From Brachybacterium paraconglomeratum (lineage in GTDB: Bacteria > Actinomycetota > Actinomycetes > Actinomycetales > Dermabacteraceae), in assembly GCF_003994255.1 (NCBI RefSeq), contig NZ_ML133858.1:1-64000 (forward strand): DNA of 64,000 nt, read 5' to 3'. A program made the translations under genes and the position numbers. Shown here in pieces: positions 44,110-55,476 of the stretch; positions within the stretch are counted from its first letter, which is position 1, and each line of letters starts with the position of its first letter. The notes below the pieces were generated by a model. That model saw only the letters and a program-made list of their open reading frames with translations, was not told the origin of the DNA and did no database searches.

Positions 44110-44616
44110 ATGAAGCTGCGCGAGACCCTGCACCTGCCCCTTCCAGCCCGTTCGGCCGCCGCGATGTACGCCGATCCCGAGTACGCGGCGATCCGTCGGG
44201 AGACGCTCGGTGCGAACGAGGCGACCTCGCACGTCGAGGGCGATCCCGCCGGGTCGTTCACGGTCACGACCGAGCTGGTGCTGCCCACGGACCGGGTCCC
44301 GGACATCGTCCGCCCCTTCGTGGGCGCCGCCGTGACGGTGAAGGAGGTCCAGTCCTGGTCCGGTCCCGAGCCCGACGGCTCGCGCACCGGCACGATGCGC
44401 CTGGACGTGGTGGGGACCCCTGCCGGCCTGACGGGGACGCTGCGCCTCGCGGCCCTGGACCAGGCGCGCAGCGACGTCGAGATCGACGGGGACCTGGTGG
44501 CGAAGGTTCCGCTGCTGGGGTCGAAGATCGAGAAGGCCGCCGTGCCGTACGTGTCCACGGTGCTGCGGGCCGAGGAGCGCTCCGCCGCGGCCTACCGGGA
44601 CCGCTCGGGCGCCTGA
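44110..44616 (+). CDS. DUF2505 family protein
   Basis: A 168-residue protein of the DUF2505 (START-like/SRPBCC fold) type. The pattern is MKLRETLHLPLPARSAAAMY, then VTTELVLPTDRVPDIVRPFV, the core GTMRLDVVGTPAGLTGTLRLA and the end VSTVLRAEERSAAAYRDRSG. Such folds bind hydrophobic ligands, but no ligand is known for this family. A GGGAAGGACCCCG ribosome site precedes the ATG. It is a single gene between divergent pdtaS and convergent DUF6912. Confidence 0.88.
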   Translation: MKLRETLHLPLPARSAAAMYADPEYAAIRRETLGANEATSHVEGDPAGSFTVTTELVLPTDRVPDIVRPFVGAAVTVKEVQSWSGPEPDGSRTGTMRLDVVGTPAGLTGTLRLAALDQARSDVEIDGDLVAKVPLLGSKIEKAAVPYVSTVLRAEERSAAAYRDRSGA

Positions 44617-44626
44617 GGCAGGGCGT

Positions 44627-45073
44627 TCAGCCGGCGGCCTCGGCCCCGTCGAGATAGGCGAGGGCCTCGCGCGCCTCGGCGACGTCGAACCACAGCAGGG
44701 CGGGGTCGGTGTCGTCGGCCTCGGCCGCGGCGGCGTCGAGCTCGGTGACGTGGAAGCTCGCGATCCGCGCGGAGGCGGAGGTGCCCAGGAGGACGCCGAA
44801 GGCACCGCCGTCGTCGGCGTCGCCGATCGCCGCATCCGGCACGTCCAGGGCGATCACCATCGCGCGCTGCGTCGAGGATCCGGCGCCGTAGGCGACGTGG
44901 ACGGCGTCCTGCAGCGCCTCGTACTCGAGGTCCTCGAGATCCTCGCCGGGGAAGTCCCGCTCGGCCGACGCGGTGACGGCCCAGGCCGCACGTCCCGCAG
45001 GGAGCTCGAGGCGGGTGCTCGCGAGCTCGAGGGAGGCGCGATCCGGTGCGGTCAGCGGCAGGTAGATCCTCAT
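44627..45073 (-). CDS. DUF6912-like conserved protein
   Basis: A 148-residue acidic cytoplasmic protein starting MRIYLPLTAPDRASLELAST, with a central YEALQDAVHVAYGAGSSTQR, then the strand RAMVIALDVPDAA and the C-terminal LLWFDVAEAREALAYLDG. It fits the actinobacterial DUF6912 pattern, which I recall from context rather than a search. There is no catalytic motif or membrane segment. It is the next gene after the CpaE-like gene on the same strand (12 nt between them). Function unknown. Confidence 0.7.
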   Translation of the reverse strand: MRIYLPLTAPDRASLELASTRLELPAGRAAWAVTASAERDFPGEDLEDLEYEALQDAVHVAYGAGSSTQRAMVIALDVPDAAIGDADDGGAFGVLLGTSASARIASFHVTELDAAAAEADDTDPALLWFDVAEAREALAYLDGAEAAG

Positions 45074-45085
45074 GCCGTCATCCTC

Positions 45086-46360
45086 TCACCGGCGGGCACG
45101 CTCGAGCACGCGCTCCCTCCATCCGCGCGCCGGTGCCGGGGATGCTCCCGCCTCCGGCTCTCCGCCGGCTCCGTCCTCCTCGGCGGCGGGGACGAGCATC
45201 GAGGCGGCGATGTCGCGCAGCCCGCGGCGCAGGGGCGAGCGGGGCGCGGCCTCGCTGAGCAGCGCGCCGTCCCACACTGCAGTGCGGCACGCGACGGGGT
45301 CGTCGGGCAGCAGGTGCAGGGAGTCGACCTGCATGCGGGAGGCGATCAGGTCGCGCAGCCGGTCGCCGGGGACCGGCGCACCGACCCGGTTGACGATCAC
45401 GTGCAGCTCCTGCACGCCGAGCTCCTCGAGGCGGCCGTGGTCCCGCAGCAGCCGCGTGATGCTCACGGGATCGGCGCCGACCACGGCGATCACGGCGTCG
45501 GCGGCCTCGAGCGTGCTGAGCGCGGCGGAGTTCCGCTGCGGCGCGGCGGTGTCGTAGCTGAGCTCCTCGTCCTCCTCCAGCACGGGGCCGATGTCGGCGA
45601 TGACGGTCTCGCCGCGTCGGCGCAGCGCGTTCCACACCCCGTCCATCGCCCCGCGCCGCAGCTCCGCCCACCGGCCGGGCACGCCGATGCCGGAGAGCAG
45701 GCGCAGGTGGGGCTGCACGACGGGCAGGAGCGCGTCGAGGGTCTCCTCGGTGAGGGTGTCGCGGTCGTGGGCGCGGGCGGCGGCGACCAGTCCGGGGGCC
45801 TCGTCGAGCACGCCAAGGAGCTGGCTCAGGGAGGGGCCGTAGGTGTCGGCGTCCACGAGCACCGTGCCGTGCCCGGCCAGGGCGGTCTCCGCGGCGAGGT
45901 TCGCCGCGATGGTCGAGCGCCCCGGGGCGCCGGTCGGCCCCCACACGGCGACCAGGCGTCCCGCCTCCTGCGCCGGCTCTGCGGCCGCCTCCTGCACCCA
46001 GTCGTCCTGCTCCTCCCCGCCGGAGACCGCGGCGGTGACCGTGGCGAGGATCTCGTCGATCGGGGCGTCGGAGCTCAGCACGTCGCGCAGGCCCACGGTG
46101 GTGGCCTCGGACTCCTCGCGGGAGCGCAGCCCGATCACCGCGGCGCCCCGGAGCATCGTCGCGACGGCGTCGCGGCTGAGCCCTCGCACGGAGAGGTCCA
46201 CGAGGACCACGTCCCCTATGCCCGCGGAGACGACCGCGAGGGTCTCGGTGAGATCCGCGCAGCGGCGCACGACGCGCGCGGGGCGGGAGCGGTCCATCGC
46301 GAGGTCGTGGACGATGCGGACCTCGTCGCTGCCCGAGGCGCACAGGACGATGTCGATCAC
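45086..46360 (-). CDS. CpaE/TadZ-like ATPase with atypical Walker A
   Basis: A 424-residue two-domain protein. Residues 1-105 resemble a degenerate receiver domain (IDIVLCASGSDEVRIVHDLA ...). Residues 130-400 are a MinD/ParA-type ATPase. The Walker A is GPTGAPGRSTIAANLAAE, with Arg in place of the P-loop Lys, and the switch is VLVDADTYGPSLSQLLG. Arg at this position occurs in CpaE-like proteins of actinobacteria, so ATP use may differ from ParA. Family role: positioning of Tad pilus assembly. The start GTG 46360 overlaps the SAF gene stop (GTGA). Its partner Tad operon is 12 kb away. Confidence 0.85.
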   Translation of the reverse strand: MIDIVLCASGSDEVRIVHDLAMDRSRPARVVRRCADLTETLAVVSAGIGDVVLVDLSVRGLSRDAVATMLRGAAVIGLRSREESEATTVGLRDVLSSDAPIDEILATVTAAVSGGEEQDDWVQEAAAEPAQEAGRLVAVWGPTGAPGRSTIAANLAAETALAGHGTVLVDADTYGPSLSQLLGVLDEAPGLVAAARAHDRDTLTEETLDALLPVVQPHLRLLSGIGVPGRWAELRRGAMDGVWNALRRRGETVIADIGPVLEEDEELSYDTAAPQRNSAALSTLEAADAVIAVVGADPVSITRLLRDHGRLEELGVQELHVIVNRVGAPVPGDRLRDLIASRMQVDSLHLLPDDPVACRTAVWDGALLSEAAPRSPLRRGLRDIAASMLVPAAEEDGAGGEPEAGASPAPARGWRERVLERARR

Positions 46361-46977
46361 GGCGTGACCCCGTGGGCGCCGGGCACCCCGATCACATCGA
46401 GGCGCTCGTCCTGGGAGAGGACCTCGAGCACCGCGGCGAGGTCGTCGGCCGGCACGAGGACCTCCACCGACATCGAGCGCATGCCCAGCGAGCTCCCCTC
46501 GTCGATGCGGCGCACCACGGCGTCGGGCACGAGCAGCTCGGCCTCGCCGGTGCCGCCGTCGTCGACCGACGGCGAGGTGTGCCACAGCTCGACGGAGGAG
46601 CCCGGCACCACGGACTCGGCGACCGTCGCCTCCACCGGGATCACCACGGGTCGCAGCGGCACGTCCTGGCTCTGCCCCACCGCGGAGACGGGGACCAGCT
46701 CCCCCGCCTGGACGGTCTGCGTGGCGACCGCGCCCTCGGGGATCGCCTCGAGGGTCCCGACGTACTGCTCGCGGTGGTCGCCGAGCCGGAGCTCGACGGT
46801 GGCGAGGTCGGCGCTCTCCAGCGGATCGCCCGGCACGATCGGACCGCGCGCCACGAGCACGGACGTCGTGGCGGAGAGCCGGGAGACGAGCAGCGCCCCC
46901 ATCAGCACGCTCGCCAGCACGAGCACGATCCCGACGATCAGCCGAGGATCCTTCCATCTCGGCGCGCGCAGCCTCAT
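46357..46977 (-). CDS. SAF-domain (CpaB/RcpC-like) membrane protein
   Basis: A 206-residue protein with an N-terminal membrane segment (LIVGIVLVLASVLMGALLVS, residues about 13-32) followed by a SAF domain, VLVARGPIVPGDPLESADLA, then IPEGAVATQTVQAGELVPVS. SAF proteins of this size beside CpaE are CpaB/RcpC-like pilus components. In monoderm bacteria their job is unclear. ATG 46977 has a poor ribosome site. GTG 46998, preceded by GGGGGAC, is an alternative that adds seven residues. The CpaE gene is coupled by GTGA. Confidence 0.82.
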   Translation of the reverse strand: MRLRAPRWKDPRLIVGIVLVLASVLMGALLVSRLSATTSVLVARGPIVPGDPLESADLATVELRLGDHREQYVGTLEAIPEGAVATQTVQAGELVPVSAVGQSQDVPLRPVVIPVEATVAESVVPGSSVELWHTSPSVDDGGTGEAELLVPDAVVRRIDEGSSLGMRSMSVEVLVPADDLAAVLEVLSQDERLDVIGVPGAHGVTP

Positions 46978-47210
46978 CACCGGTGCAGTGGCCCCCACAG
47001 CTGTCCCCCGTCCCCCTCGTCCGTCCCCTGGTTCTCGGCACGCTCGCGGCGCGCCTCCCGGGAGATTACGGCAGTAGGGGCCTCGATGGGGGCGGTCCGC
47101 CCCGACTGTGGAAAACCTGCCCGGCGCGTTCGTCCACAGCTCCCGCCGCCTGTCGGCTCGGGGATGAGAGACTGGGTCGACCTGCTCGTCCCGGACCGGA
47201 AGGATCGTCG

Positions 47211-47450
47211 ATGCCGCCACGCTTCGTCCCGCTCTCCGATGTCGCGGAGACGCTGTCGATCTCGGCCTCGCAGGCGTACGCCCTCGTACGCTCCGGCGAG
47301 CTGCGCGCGATCAAGGTGGGCGGCCGAGGCCAGTGGCGGGTCGAGGTCACCGAGCTCGAGTCCTACATCGAGCGGAGCTACCGGCGGACGGAGGCGCTGC
47401 TCGAGGAGGAGCGCGCACTCGAGCGCGACGCGTCCGGGGGCCGCTCCTGA
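47211..47450 (+). CDS. BldC/MerR-like small helix-turn-helix protein
   Basis: A 79-residue DNA-binding protein. The winged helix-turn-helix is FVPLSDVAETLSISASQAYA, then LVRSGELRAIKVGGRGQWRVE, matching the excisionase/AlpA/BldC-type domain. It is followed by a charged helix (RSYRRTEALLEEERALERD). AAGGA is 6 nt before the ATG. BldC-type proteins bind DNA direct repeats cooperatively. This gene lies between the CpaE-SAF genes (divergent) and the LysM gene, where phased repeats occur (48365-48394). A regulatory link is inferred only from that proximity. Confidence 0.85.
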   Translation: MPPRFVPLSDVAETLSISASQAYALVRSGELRAIKVGGRGQWRVEVTELESYIERSYRRTEALLEEERALERDASGGRS

Positions 47451-47563
47451 CCGTCCCGGCGACCGCCGACGACCGCTCCTGAGCCGGCTCAGCACGTTCC
47501 CCGGCCGCCGGGGCTCCCCCGTGCCGCACCCGTCCGCCCTGGCCGGCGCCGCACCGGTTCCCC

Positions 47564-48109
47564 TCAGCGCGGCAGCACCGCGAGCAGGGAGGACATGGTC
47601 ACCGTGAGCCGGGCAGAGCCGGGCACGCTGCTGGACTCCCCCGTCGGCAGCGACAGCACGTCCAGCGCATCCGCGCCGACACCGGCGATCCTGCCGAGCA
47701 CGGTGCCCGCGGTCGTCTCCAGGCGCACGACGCTGCGGTCCCGTGCGATCTCGCGCAGCACCGACCCCAGCCGCAGCGGCGAGCGCAGCGACTCCTCCGC
47801 CGGCCGGGCCCGCGAGGAGAGGCCCTCCACGATGCCGATCGCGGCGAGCGGCACGACGGCGCGCTGAGCAGTGCGGGTCTCGCGCAGCGAGACCCACTCG
47901 GCGCCGACCTCCTCCACGGCCCCCGCCAGGCGCAGCCCCGATCCGACGTGCAGGGTGAGCTCGCGCCGGCCCGCACCGCGGAGCCGGTCGGCCAGGGTCA
48001 GCTGGGCGCGCTCGGCACGCGCGAGGTCCTCGGAGACGGCCCGCAGCTCCTCCTGCTCGTGGTGCTCGAACCGTCCCTCGAGGTCCTCGAAGATCCTCTC
48101 GAAGCGCAT
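47564..48109 (-). CDS. Conserved hypothetical protein
   Basis: A 181-residue protein I cannot name. The N-terminal helix MRFERIFEDLEGRFEHHEQE, then ELRAVSEDLARAERAQLTLA, is strongly charged. A beta-rich domain follows with RELTLHVGSGLRLAGAVEEV, then GAEWVSLRETRTAQRAVVPL, reminiscent of an Sm-like or OB-like barrel. There is no signal peptide or membrane segment. TACAGT lies 6 nt before ATG 48109, with no ribosome site. It is convergent with the small HTH gene and divergent from the LysM gene. Confidence 0.65.
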   Translation of the reverse strand: MRFERIFEDLEGRFEHHEQEELRAVSEDLARAERAQLTLADRLRGAGRRELTLHVGSGLRLAGAVEEVGAEWVSLRETRTAQRAVVPLAAIGIVEGLSSRARPAEESLRSPLRLGSVLREIARDRSVVRLETTAGTVLGRIAGVGADALDVLSLPTGESSSVPGSARLTVTMSSLLAVLPR

Positions 48110-48115
48110 GCGCCC

Positions 48116-48121
48116 ACTGTA
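48116..48121 (-). promoter_or_regulatory. -10 hexamer of the hypothetical gene at 47564-48109
   Basis: TACAGT, 6 nt, ATG 48109; no Shine-Dalgarno. Confidence 0.5.
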
Positions 48122-48315
48122 GGGCGCGCCGGGCGACGGCCGGGCCCGGACGGCACATCGGGGACGAGCACGCGTCCGGGCGGGGACGCTTCCGGGCGGG
48201 GACGCGGACCAGCCCGCCGGGACCGGGACCGTTCCACCGGGACCGGGGCGCGTCCTCCGCGAGGGGCGACCTCCCCTCCACAGCCGGCCCGGATCAACAG
48301 CGCCACCTCGAACAG

Positions 48316-48344
48316 TTGCGGCCTGCATCACATCGGGCTACCTT
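48316..48344 (+). promoter_or_regulatory. Promoter of the LysM-Rv3235-like operon
   Basis: TTGCGG (48316-48321) and TACCTT (48339-48344) with a 17-bp spacer, a near-consensus housekeeping promoter. The predicted start lies about 8 bp further, just ahead of the phased repeats. Confidence 0.6.
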
Positions 48345-48364
48345 TCCTCATATGCGATCCAGTC

Positions 48365-48394
48365 GCACCAAACTGCATCAAACGACACCATCGG
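48365..48394 (+). repeat. Three 10-bp phased direct repeats
   Basis: GCACCAAACT (48365-48374), GCATCAAACG (48375-48384) and ACACCATCGG (48385-48394) are adjacent imperfect direct repeats with one-turn spacing. They lie just downstream of the LysM promoter, where a bound protein would block transcription. The BldC-like gene 1 kb away is a candidate binder. Confidence 0.5.
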
Positions 48395-48449
48395 GATGAA
48401 CGGCGAGCGGGGAGACCGACGCCGCGGAGCATGAGACGAGGGGAAGGCC

Positions 48450-49583
48450 ATGGGGGACCGGGGACGGGAGCAGGCAGCACAGGGAGCGGGGGCCTCGACG
48501 CTGGGCGCCGTCGCCGCCGCCGGAGGTGCGGTCGCGATGACCCAGGCGGCGAGGATGCTCGGGAGCACCGCGGGCAGCGCTCACGGCGAGGAGCAGCTGA
48601 TCGGCTGGGTGCTCGTGGGCCTGGCCGGCGCGGGGGCGCTGCTGTGCCTGTACCTCGCGCTGATCTGGGGGCTCGCCGCCGCGATCCTCCTGGCCGGCCC
48701 CGCGGGGCGGACGGGCCGGATGCTGCTGCCGGCCCTGCGGGTGCTGGCCCCGCGCCTCGCCCGCCGAGTCAGCATGGGCGCCGCGGTCGCCACCGCCGCC
48801 ACCGGGCTGGTGCTCGGTCCGGCGCTGGCCAGCGAACAGCTCCAGCTCGAGGAGAGCGCCCCGGCCACGTCCCAGACCTCGCAGGAGCTCCCCGGTGACG
48901 AGCCTGCCACGCCGGAGCCCGAGGAGCCTCAGCAGTCCGGTGCCGGAGAGCCCCTCCCCTCCCTCGGCTGGGGCGGAGATCCCGCACCGGCTGCCGAGGA
49001 GCCGGGGACGAGCCCCGCCCCCGACGGGGAGGGCGACGGGTCGCCGACGACCGCGCCCGCGCGGTCCTCCGACGAGGGCACGCCGCAGGAGACGGGAGCC
49101 GAGCGGACCGAAGCGCGAAAGGGGGCGCAGGAGTCGCCGCGCTCCGAGAGCCCCGCCGACGAGGCGTCCCCGGACAGCTCCGAGACCCCCGACGGGGCAG
49201 GTACCCCGGACGGCTCGGAGGCATCGGACACCCCGGTGGACCCGGCGCAGGACTCCCCCGACGAGCCGCCCGCCGCGGGCTCGACCCCGTCGGCGACCGG
49301 GAGCACTCATCCGTCCGCGGGCGACGACGAGGCCGCGGGCGATGCAGGGGGCGACGCCGACGCACCCCCGCCGAGGACCGTGGTCGTCCAGAAGGGCGAC
49401 ACGCTGTGGTCGCTGACGGACGACGCGCTCGGCCCCGGGCCGGAGGATCCTACGCTGCTGGCGGAGGCCTGGCCCCTGCTGCACGAGCAGAACCGTGACG
49501 TGATCGGCGAGGATCCCGATCTGCTGATCCCCGGCCAGGTGCTCACCGTGCCGGCCTCCCTCGACGAGGAGGCCCGGTCATGA
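48450..49583 (+). CDS. LysM-domain membrane protein
   Basis: A 377-residue protein with a LysM peptidoglycan-binding domain at the C-terminus (residues about 310-365, VVVQKGDTLWSLTDDALGPG ... LIPGQVLTVPA). Two membrane segments lie near residues 50-80 (LIGWVLVGLAGAGALLCLYL) and 107-125 (VSMGAAVATAATGLVLGPAL). Between them and LysM is a 170-residue Pro/Glu/Ser-rich disordered stretch. It may tether a small complex to the cell wall. GGGGAAGG is 2 nt before ATG 48450, closer than usual. The Rv3235-like gene overlaps its stop by 4 nt. Confidence 0.88.
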   Translation: MGDRGREQAAQGAGASTLGAVAAAGGAVAMTQAARMLGSTAGSAHGEEQLIGWVLVGLAGAGALLCLYLALIWGLAAAILLAGPAGRTGRMLLPALRVLAPRLARRVSMGAAVATAATGLVLGPALASEQLQLEESAPATSQTSQELPGDEPATPEPEEPQQSGAGEPLPSLGWGGDPAPAAEEPGTSPAPDGEGDGSPTTAPARSSDEGTPQETGAERTEARKGAQESPRSESPADEASPDSSETPDGAGTPDGSEASDTPVDPAQDSPDEPPAAGSTPSATGSTHPSAGDDEAAGDAGGDADAPPPRTVVVQKGDTLWSLTDDALGPGPEDPTLLAEAWPLLHEQNRDVIGEDPDLLIPGQVLTVPASLDEEARS

Positions 49584-49981
49584 GCACCACCGGTCAGCGC
49601 CCCGTCGACGCCGCCCTCCGGGCGGCCTCCCGGGCACCCGAGGATCCTCTGATCGTGGAGCAGATGGTCGCACCGGTGGCGCGCCGGGCCGTCGAGATCA
49701 TCCGGGACATGCGGCCGACGAACGCGCTGTCGCGGCTGGTCACGCCCGAGATCGCGCAGGTCCTGTCGCGTCGGGCGGCGCTGACCCGGCGTCTGCGGGC
49801 CTCGACGGGATACGCCCCGCCCCGGCAGCTGCAGGTCACGGGCGTGCGCACCTGCGTGGTCAACGAGCGCACGGTCGAGGCCAGCTGCGTGCTGCGCGAG
49901 CCGGACCGTGCCCGCTTCCTCGCCATGCGCTGGGAGCTGCGGCACTCCGGATGGAGGGTGACCGTCCTCGAGATCGGCTGA
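49580..49981 (+). CDS. Rv3235-like conserved protein
   Basis: A 133-residue protein of the Rv3235 family, encoded in M. tuberculosis shortly before secA1 in the same neighbourhood. The conserved parts are ALSRLVTPEIAQVLSRRAAL and QLQVTGVRTCVVNERTVEAS, ending RARFLAMRWELRHSGWRVTV. A beta-rich fold is likely. There is no signal peptide. ATGA overlap with the LysM gene couples them. A strong terminator follows 19 bp downstream, and secA is convergent. Function unknown. Confidence 0.85.
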   Translation: MSTTGQRPVDAALRAASRAPEDPLIVEQMVAPVARRAVEIIRDMRPTNALSRLVTPEIAQVLSRRAALTRRLRASTGYAPPRQLQVTGVRTCVVNERTVEASCVLREPDRARFLAMRWELRHSGWRVTVLEIG

Positions 49982-50000
49982 GACCCGAGATCGGAGGAGA

Positions 50001-50030
50001 AGAGCCCCGGGCCGCGTGGCCCGGGGCTCT
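50001..50030. terminator. Bidirectional hairpin terminator
   Basis: A perfect 13-bp stem AGAGCCCCGGGCC (50001-50013) with GGCCCGGGGCTCT (50018-50030) and a GCGT loop, followed on the plus strand by TCCGT. It sits 19 bp after the Rv3235-like gene and 20 bp before the end of convergent secA. Confidence 0.85.
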
Positions 50031-50050
50031 TCCGTACGACGTCGGCGCGA

Positions 50051-53047
<2,997 letters not shown>

Positions 53048-53211
53048 TCGTGTGCTCCCGTGGATGGTGGGGACGTCCCCATGGACGACTGATGCCCGAC
53101 CCATCGTAAGCGTCGTCGCCCGTGGAGGAGAGCACCTGCGGGTCTCCTCACGCACCCGGGCGGGGCCGGGCGGCCCGCGGCGCGGGACCTGCACCGCCCC
53201 GCGCGGCGGGT

Positions 53212-54465
53212 TCAGCTCGCCGCGATCACGGCGGCGAGAGGTCGGGAGAGCTCCCCCGTCCCCTCCCCGGTGCGCACCTCGACGGCCTCGAGGCCCTGCC
53301 AGCGCGCGGCCCGGTCCAGCTCCTCGGCGAGCGCGGCGACGACGCGGTCCGTGCCCGGCCGCTGCCGGGCGGGCAGGTGCGGGAGCGGTTCGGCGTAGAC
53401 GCCGCGCACCTCCAGCACCCCGCGCTCGCGGTCCGCGCGCAGGTCGGTGCGCGCCGGGATCACGTCCCCGAGCAGGAGGAGCAGGGAGTAGTAGCCGGTG
53501 GTGCGCTGCGGGGCGGGGGTGTAGATGCCGATGCGGTACTCGACGTCGAAGAGCTGCTCGAGCCGCGGCCGGTGGAAGACGATCGGATCGAAGGGGCTGA
53601 CCAGGGCGGTCGTGCGCAGCGGGCTCGGGCCGGGCGCGTCGCGGTGGAGGAGCATGGTGCGAGCTCCTGCGGGATGGGCGACCTCGACCTCGGTCAGCTC
53701 GCCGCGTGCGAGCAGCTCGTCGATGGCGGGCCGCACCTGGCCGATCCGGAGGCGGAAGTAGTCGGCGATCGCGCCCGGGTCGGAGATCCCCAGCGAGCGC
53801 GTGGCGAGAGCCGTCAGGCGGGCGACCGCCTCCGCCTCGGGGACGGGCGGCTCCTCGCGCGGGGGCACCGGCGTGTAGAGCCGTTCGAACTGGGAGTTGC
53901 GGCCGACGCAGTCCAGCTCCCCGCTGCGGAAGAGGTACTCCACGGCCCACTGGCTGCGGGTGCGTCGCCATCCCCAGCCCTCGCCCCGTTCGGTGTCGCC
54001 GAGGTGGCGGGAGAGGGCGGCCGCGCTCGCGGGGCCGATCTCGGCGAGCGCCTCTCGGACCTGGGGGAACAGGTGCGGGGAGGTGGTGGCGATCTCGCGG
54101 ATCACATCCCAGTCGCGCTCGGAGGTGGCGCGGCGGCGGAAGTCCAGCAGGGTGTGGACCTCCTCGGTCGTGAACGCGGCCTCGTGGGCGAGGGTCTCGC
54201 GGACCAGGCGGGAGCGTCCGGGCCGGGAGGCGCGGTCGAGGGCGGCGGGGTCCCAGATCCCGGTGCGGGTGAAGACGGGCAGGTGGTGGGCGCGGGCGAA
54301 GACGCTCACGGAGTCGATCTGCAGCAGGTGGGTGCGCTCGAGGGTGCGGACGAGGGCGCGCCGGCTCGCGGCGGCCTGCGGCATCGTCGTCCGGCGCGTG
54401 CCGCCCATCCCCTGGGCGCGCAGCGCGATGCGGCGGGCCGCGCTCCAGCTCAGCGCATCGGCCAC
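53212..54465 (-). CDS. Winged-helix DNA glycosylase-like protein (YcaQ family)
   Basis: A 417-residue protein of the HTH_42/YcaQ type. YcaQ of E. coli unhooks DNA interstrand crosslinks. The N-terminal part shows [20 protein letters not shown], then [15 protein letters not shown]. The central winged-helix region covers residues about 130-260, and the end is [20 protein letters not shown], then [19 protein letters not shown]. The catalytic motif QIDSVS with an Asp is as in the family. The start GTG 54465 fits the family better than ATG 54531, which adds 22 low-complexity residues. It lies between secA and hpf, all on the minus strand. Confidence 0.85.
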   Translation of the reverse strand: MADALSWSAARRIALRAQGMGGTRRTTMPQAAASRRALVRTLERTHLLQIDSVSVFARAHHLPVFTRTGIWDPAALDRASRPGRSRLVRETLAHEAAFTTEEVHTLLDFRRRATSERDWDVIREIATTSPHLFPQVREALAEIGPASAAALSRHLGDTERGEGWGWRRTRSQWAVEYLFRSGELDCVGRNSQFERLYTPVPPREEPPVPEAEAVARLTALATRSLGISDPGAIADYFRLRIGQVRPAIDELLARGELTEVEVAHPAGARTMLLHRDAPGPSPLRTTALVSPFDPIVFHRPRLEQLFDVEYRIGIYTPAPQRTTGYYSLLLLLGDVIPARTDLRADRERGVLEVRGVYAEPLPHLPARQRPGTDRVVAALAEELDRAARWQGLEAVEVRTGEGTGELSRPLAAVIAAS

Positions 54466-54622
54466 GGCGCGCTCCGTCCCCCGTGCCCCCGATGCGGTCC
54501 TCGGCCGCGCTGCACCCGCCGGCCCCCGCATCGCCCCGAGGGCGGCGGGTGGTGTCCCGGGCGGACGGACGGGCGGGAGGACATCTCGCGATGCCCTCCC
54601 GCCCTCTGGAGCTGGTCCCGGA

Positions 54623-55291
54623 TCAGGACGCCTTCGGCTCCTCGTCGAGCTCGATCACGCCGTAGCTCCAGCCCTTGCGGCGGTAGACCACCTTGGGGTT
54701 GCCGGACTCGGCGTCGACGAACAGGAAGAAGTCGTGGCCGACGAGCTCCATGTGGTAGAGCGCGTCGTCGACGCTCATGGGCTTGGCGGTGTGCTTCTTC
54801 TCGCGGATGATCACGGGGCTGCCGGCCTCGGCCAGGTCGGCCTCGCGGGTCTCGCCGGGCTCGGGGGCCTCGGTGCTCTCGGCGGCCGGTTCGTCGGCCG
54901 GTCGCAGCGACTCGGGCATCTCCTGGTCCGCGGGCATGGTGCGCAGGCTCGCGCCGGTCCCCTGGTGGGCGCGGTCGCGTCCGCGGCGATGGTCCTTGCG
55001 CCGGTCACGGGCGCGACGGAGTCGTTCGAGGAGCTTGCCGTAGGCGATGTCGAGCGCGCCGTAGAGGTCGTCGGCACGGGCCTCGGAGCGGATCACCGCG
55101 CCGTTCTCGTGCACGGTGAGCTCGACCCGGTCGCTGAGCTCGGCCTGACGGGGGTTCTTCTCCTGCGAGACCTCCACGTCGACGCGGAGCGCCGCGGGAG
55201 CGAACTGGGTGACCTTGTCGAGCTTCTCGGTGAGATGACGGCGGAAACGATCCGGGACGTCCATGTGACGTCCGACGACATTGATCTCCAT
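54623..55291 (-). CDS. hpf: Long-form hibernation-promoting factor (HPF/RaiA)
   Basis: A 222-residue protein that dimerises 70S ribosomes into inactive 100S particles. The N-terminal S30AE/RaiA domain covers residues 1-110 (MEINVVGRHMDVPDRFRRHL, with LRRARDRRKDHRRGRDRA at its end). After a 50-residue linker comes the C-terminal dimerisation domain (VIIREKKHTAKPMSVDDALY and FFLFVDAESGNPKVVYRRKG). AGGAGG lies before ATG 55291. A GGGAA-N16-GTT promoter upstream suggests SigH/SigR-type stress control, as reported for hpf in other actinobacteria. Confidence 0.95.
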   Translation of the reverse strand: MEINVVGRHMDVPDRFRRHLTEKLDKVTQFAPAALRVDVEVSQEKNPRQAELSDRVELTVHENGAVIRSEARADDLYGALDIAYGKLLERLRRARDRRKDHRRGRDRAHQGTGASLRTMPADQEMPESLRPADEPAAESTEAPEPGETREADLAEAGSPVIIREKKHTAKPMSVDDALYHMELVGHDFFLFVDAESGNPKVVYRRKGWSYGVIELDEEPKAS

Positions 55292-55401
55292 GAGTGGTTT
55301 CTCCTCCTGTCCGGGTGCGGCCGCTCGGAGCCCGGCCGCGATGGCTCTTGGTCGGGGTGCGCACCTCCTGATCGAGGACTGCTCGCCCATGTGTGGCGAG
55401 G

Positions 55402-55425
55402 AACACCAAGCATGCCACGTTTCCC
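55402..55425 (-). promoter_or_regulatory. SigH/SigR-type promoter of hpf
   Basis: On the minus strand GGGAA (55421-55425) and GTT (55402-55404) are separated by 16 bp, matching the thiol/heat-stress ECF consensus GGAA(T)-N16-18-GTT. The leader would be about 100 nt. Only a motif match; no expression data. Confidence 0.5.
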
Positions 55426-55476
55426 TCAGCGTTTCCTGGCCATCCGTCCCGAGGTTCCCGTCCGTGCGCGTGCTGT

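Larger units (their letters stand above)
48110..48449. other. 340-bp divergent region upstream of the LysM gene
   Basis: It carries the -10 of the minus-strand gene, a well-formed plus-strand promoter (48316-48344), phased 10-bp repeats (48365-48394) and a leader of about 100 nt. The 48300-48400 part is distinctly AT-richer than its surroundings. No ORF with a plausible start is visible. Confidence 0.6.
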
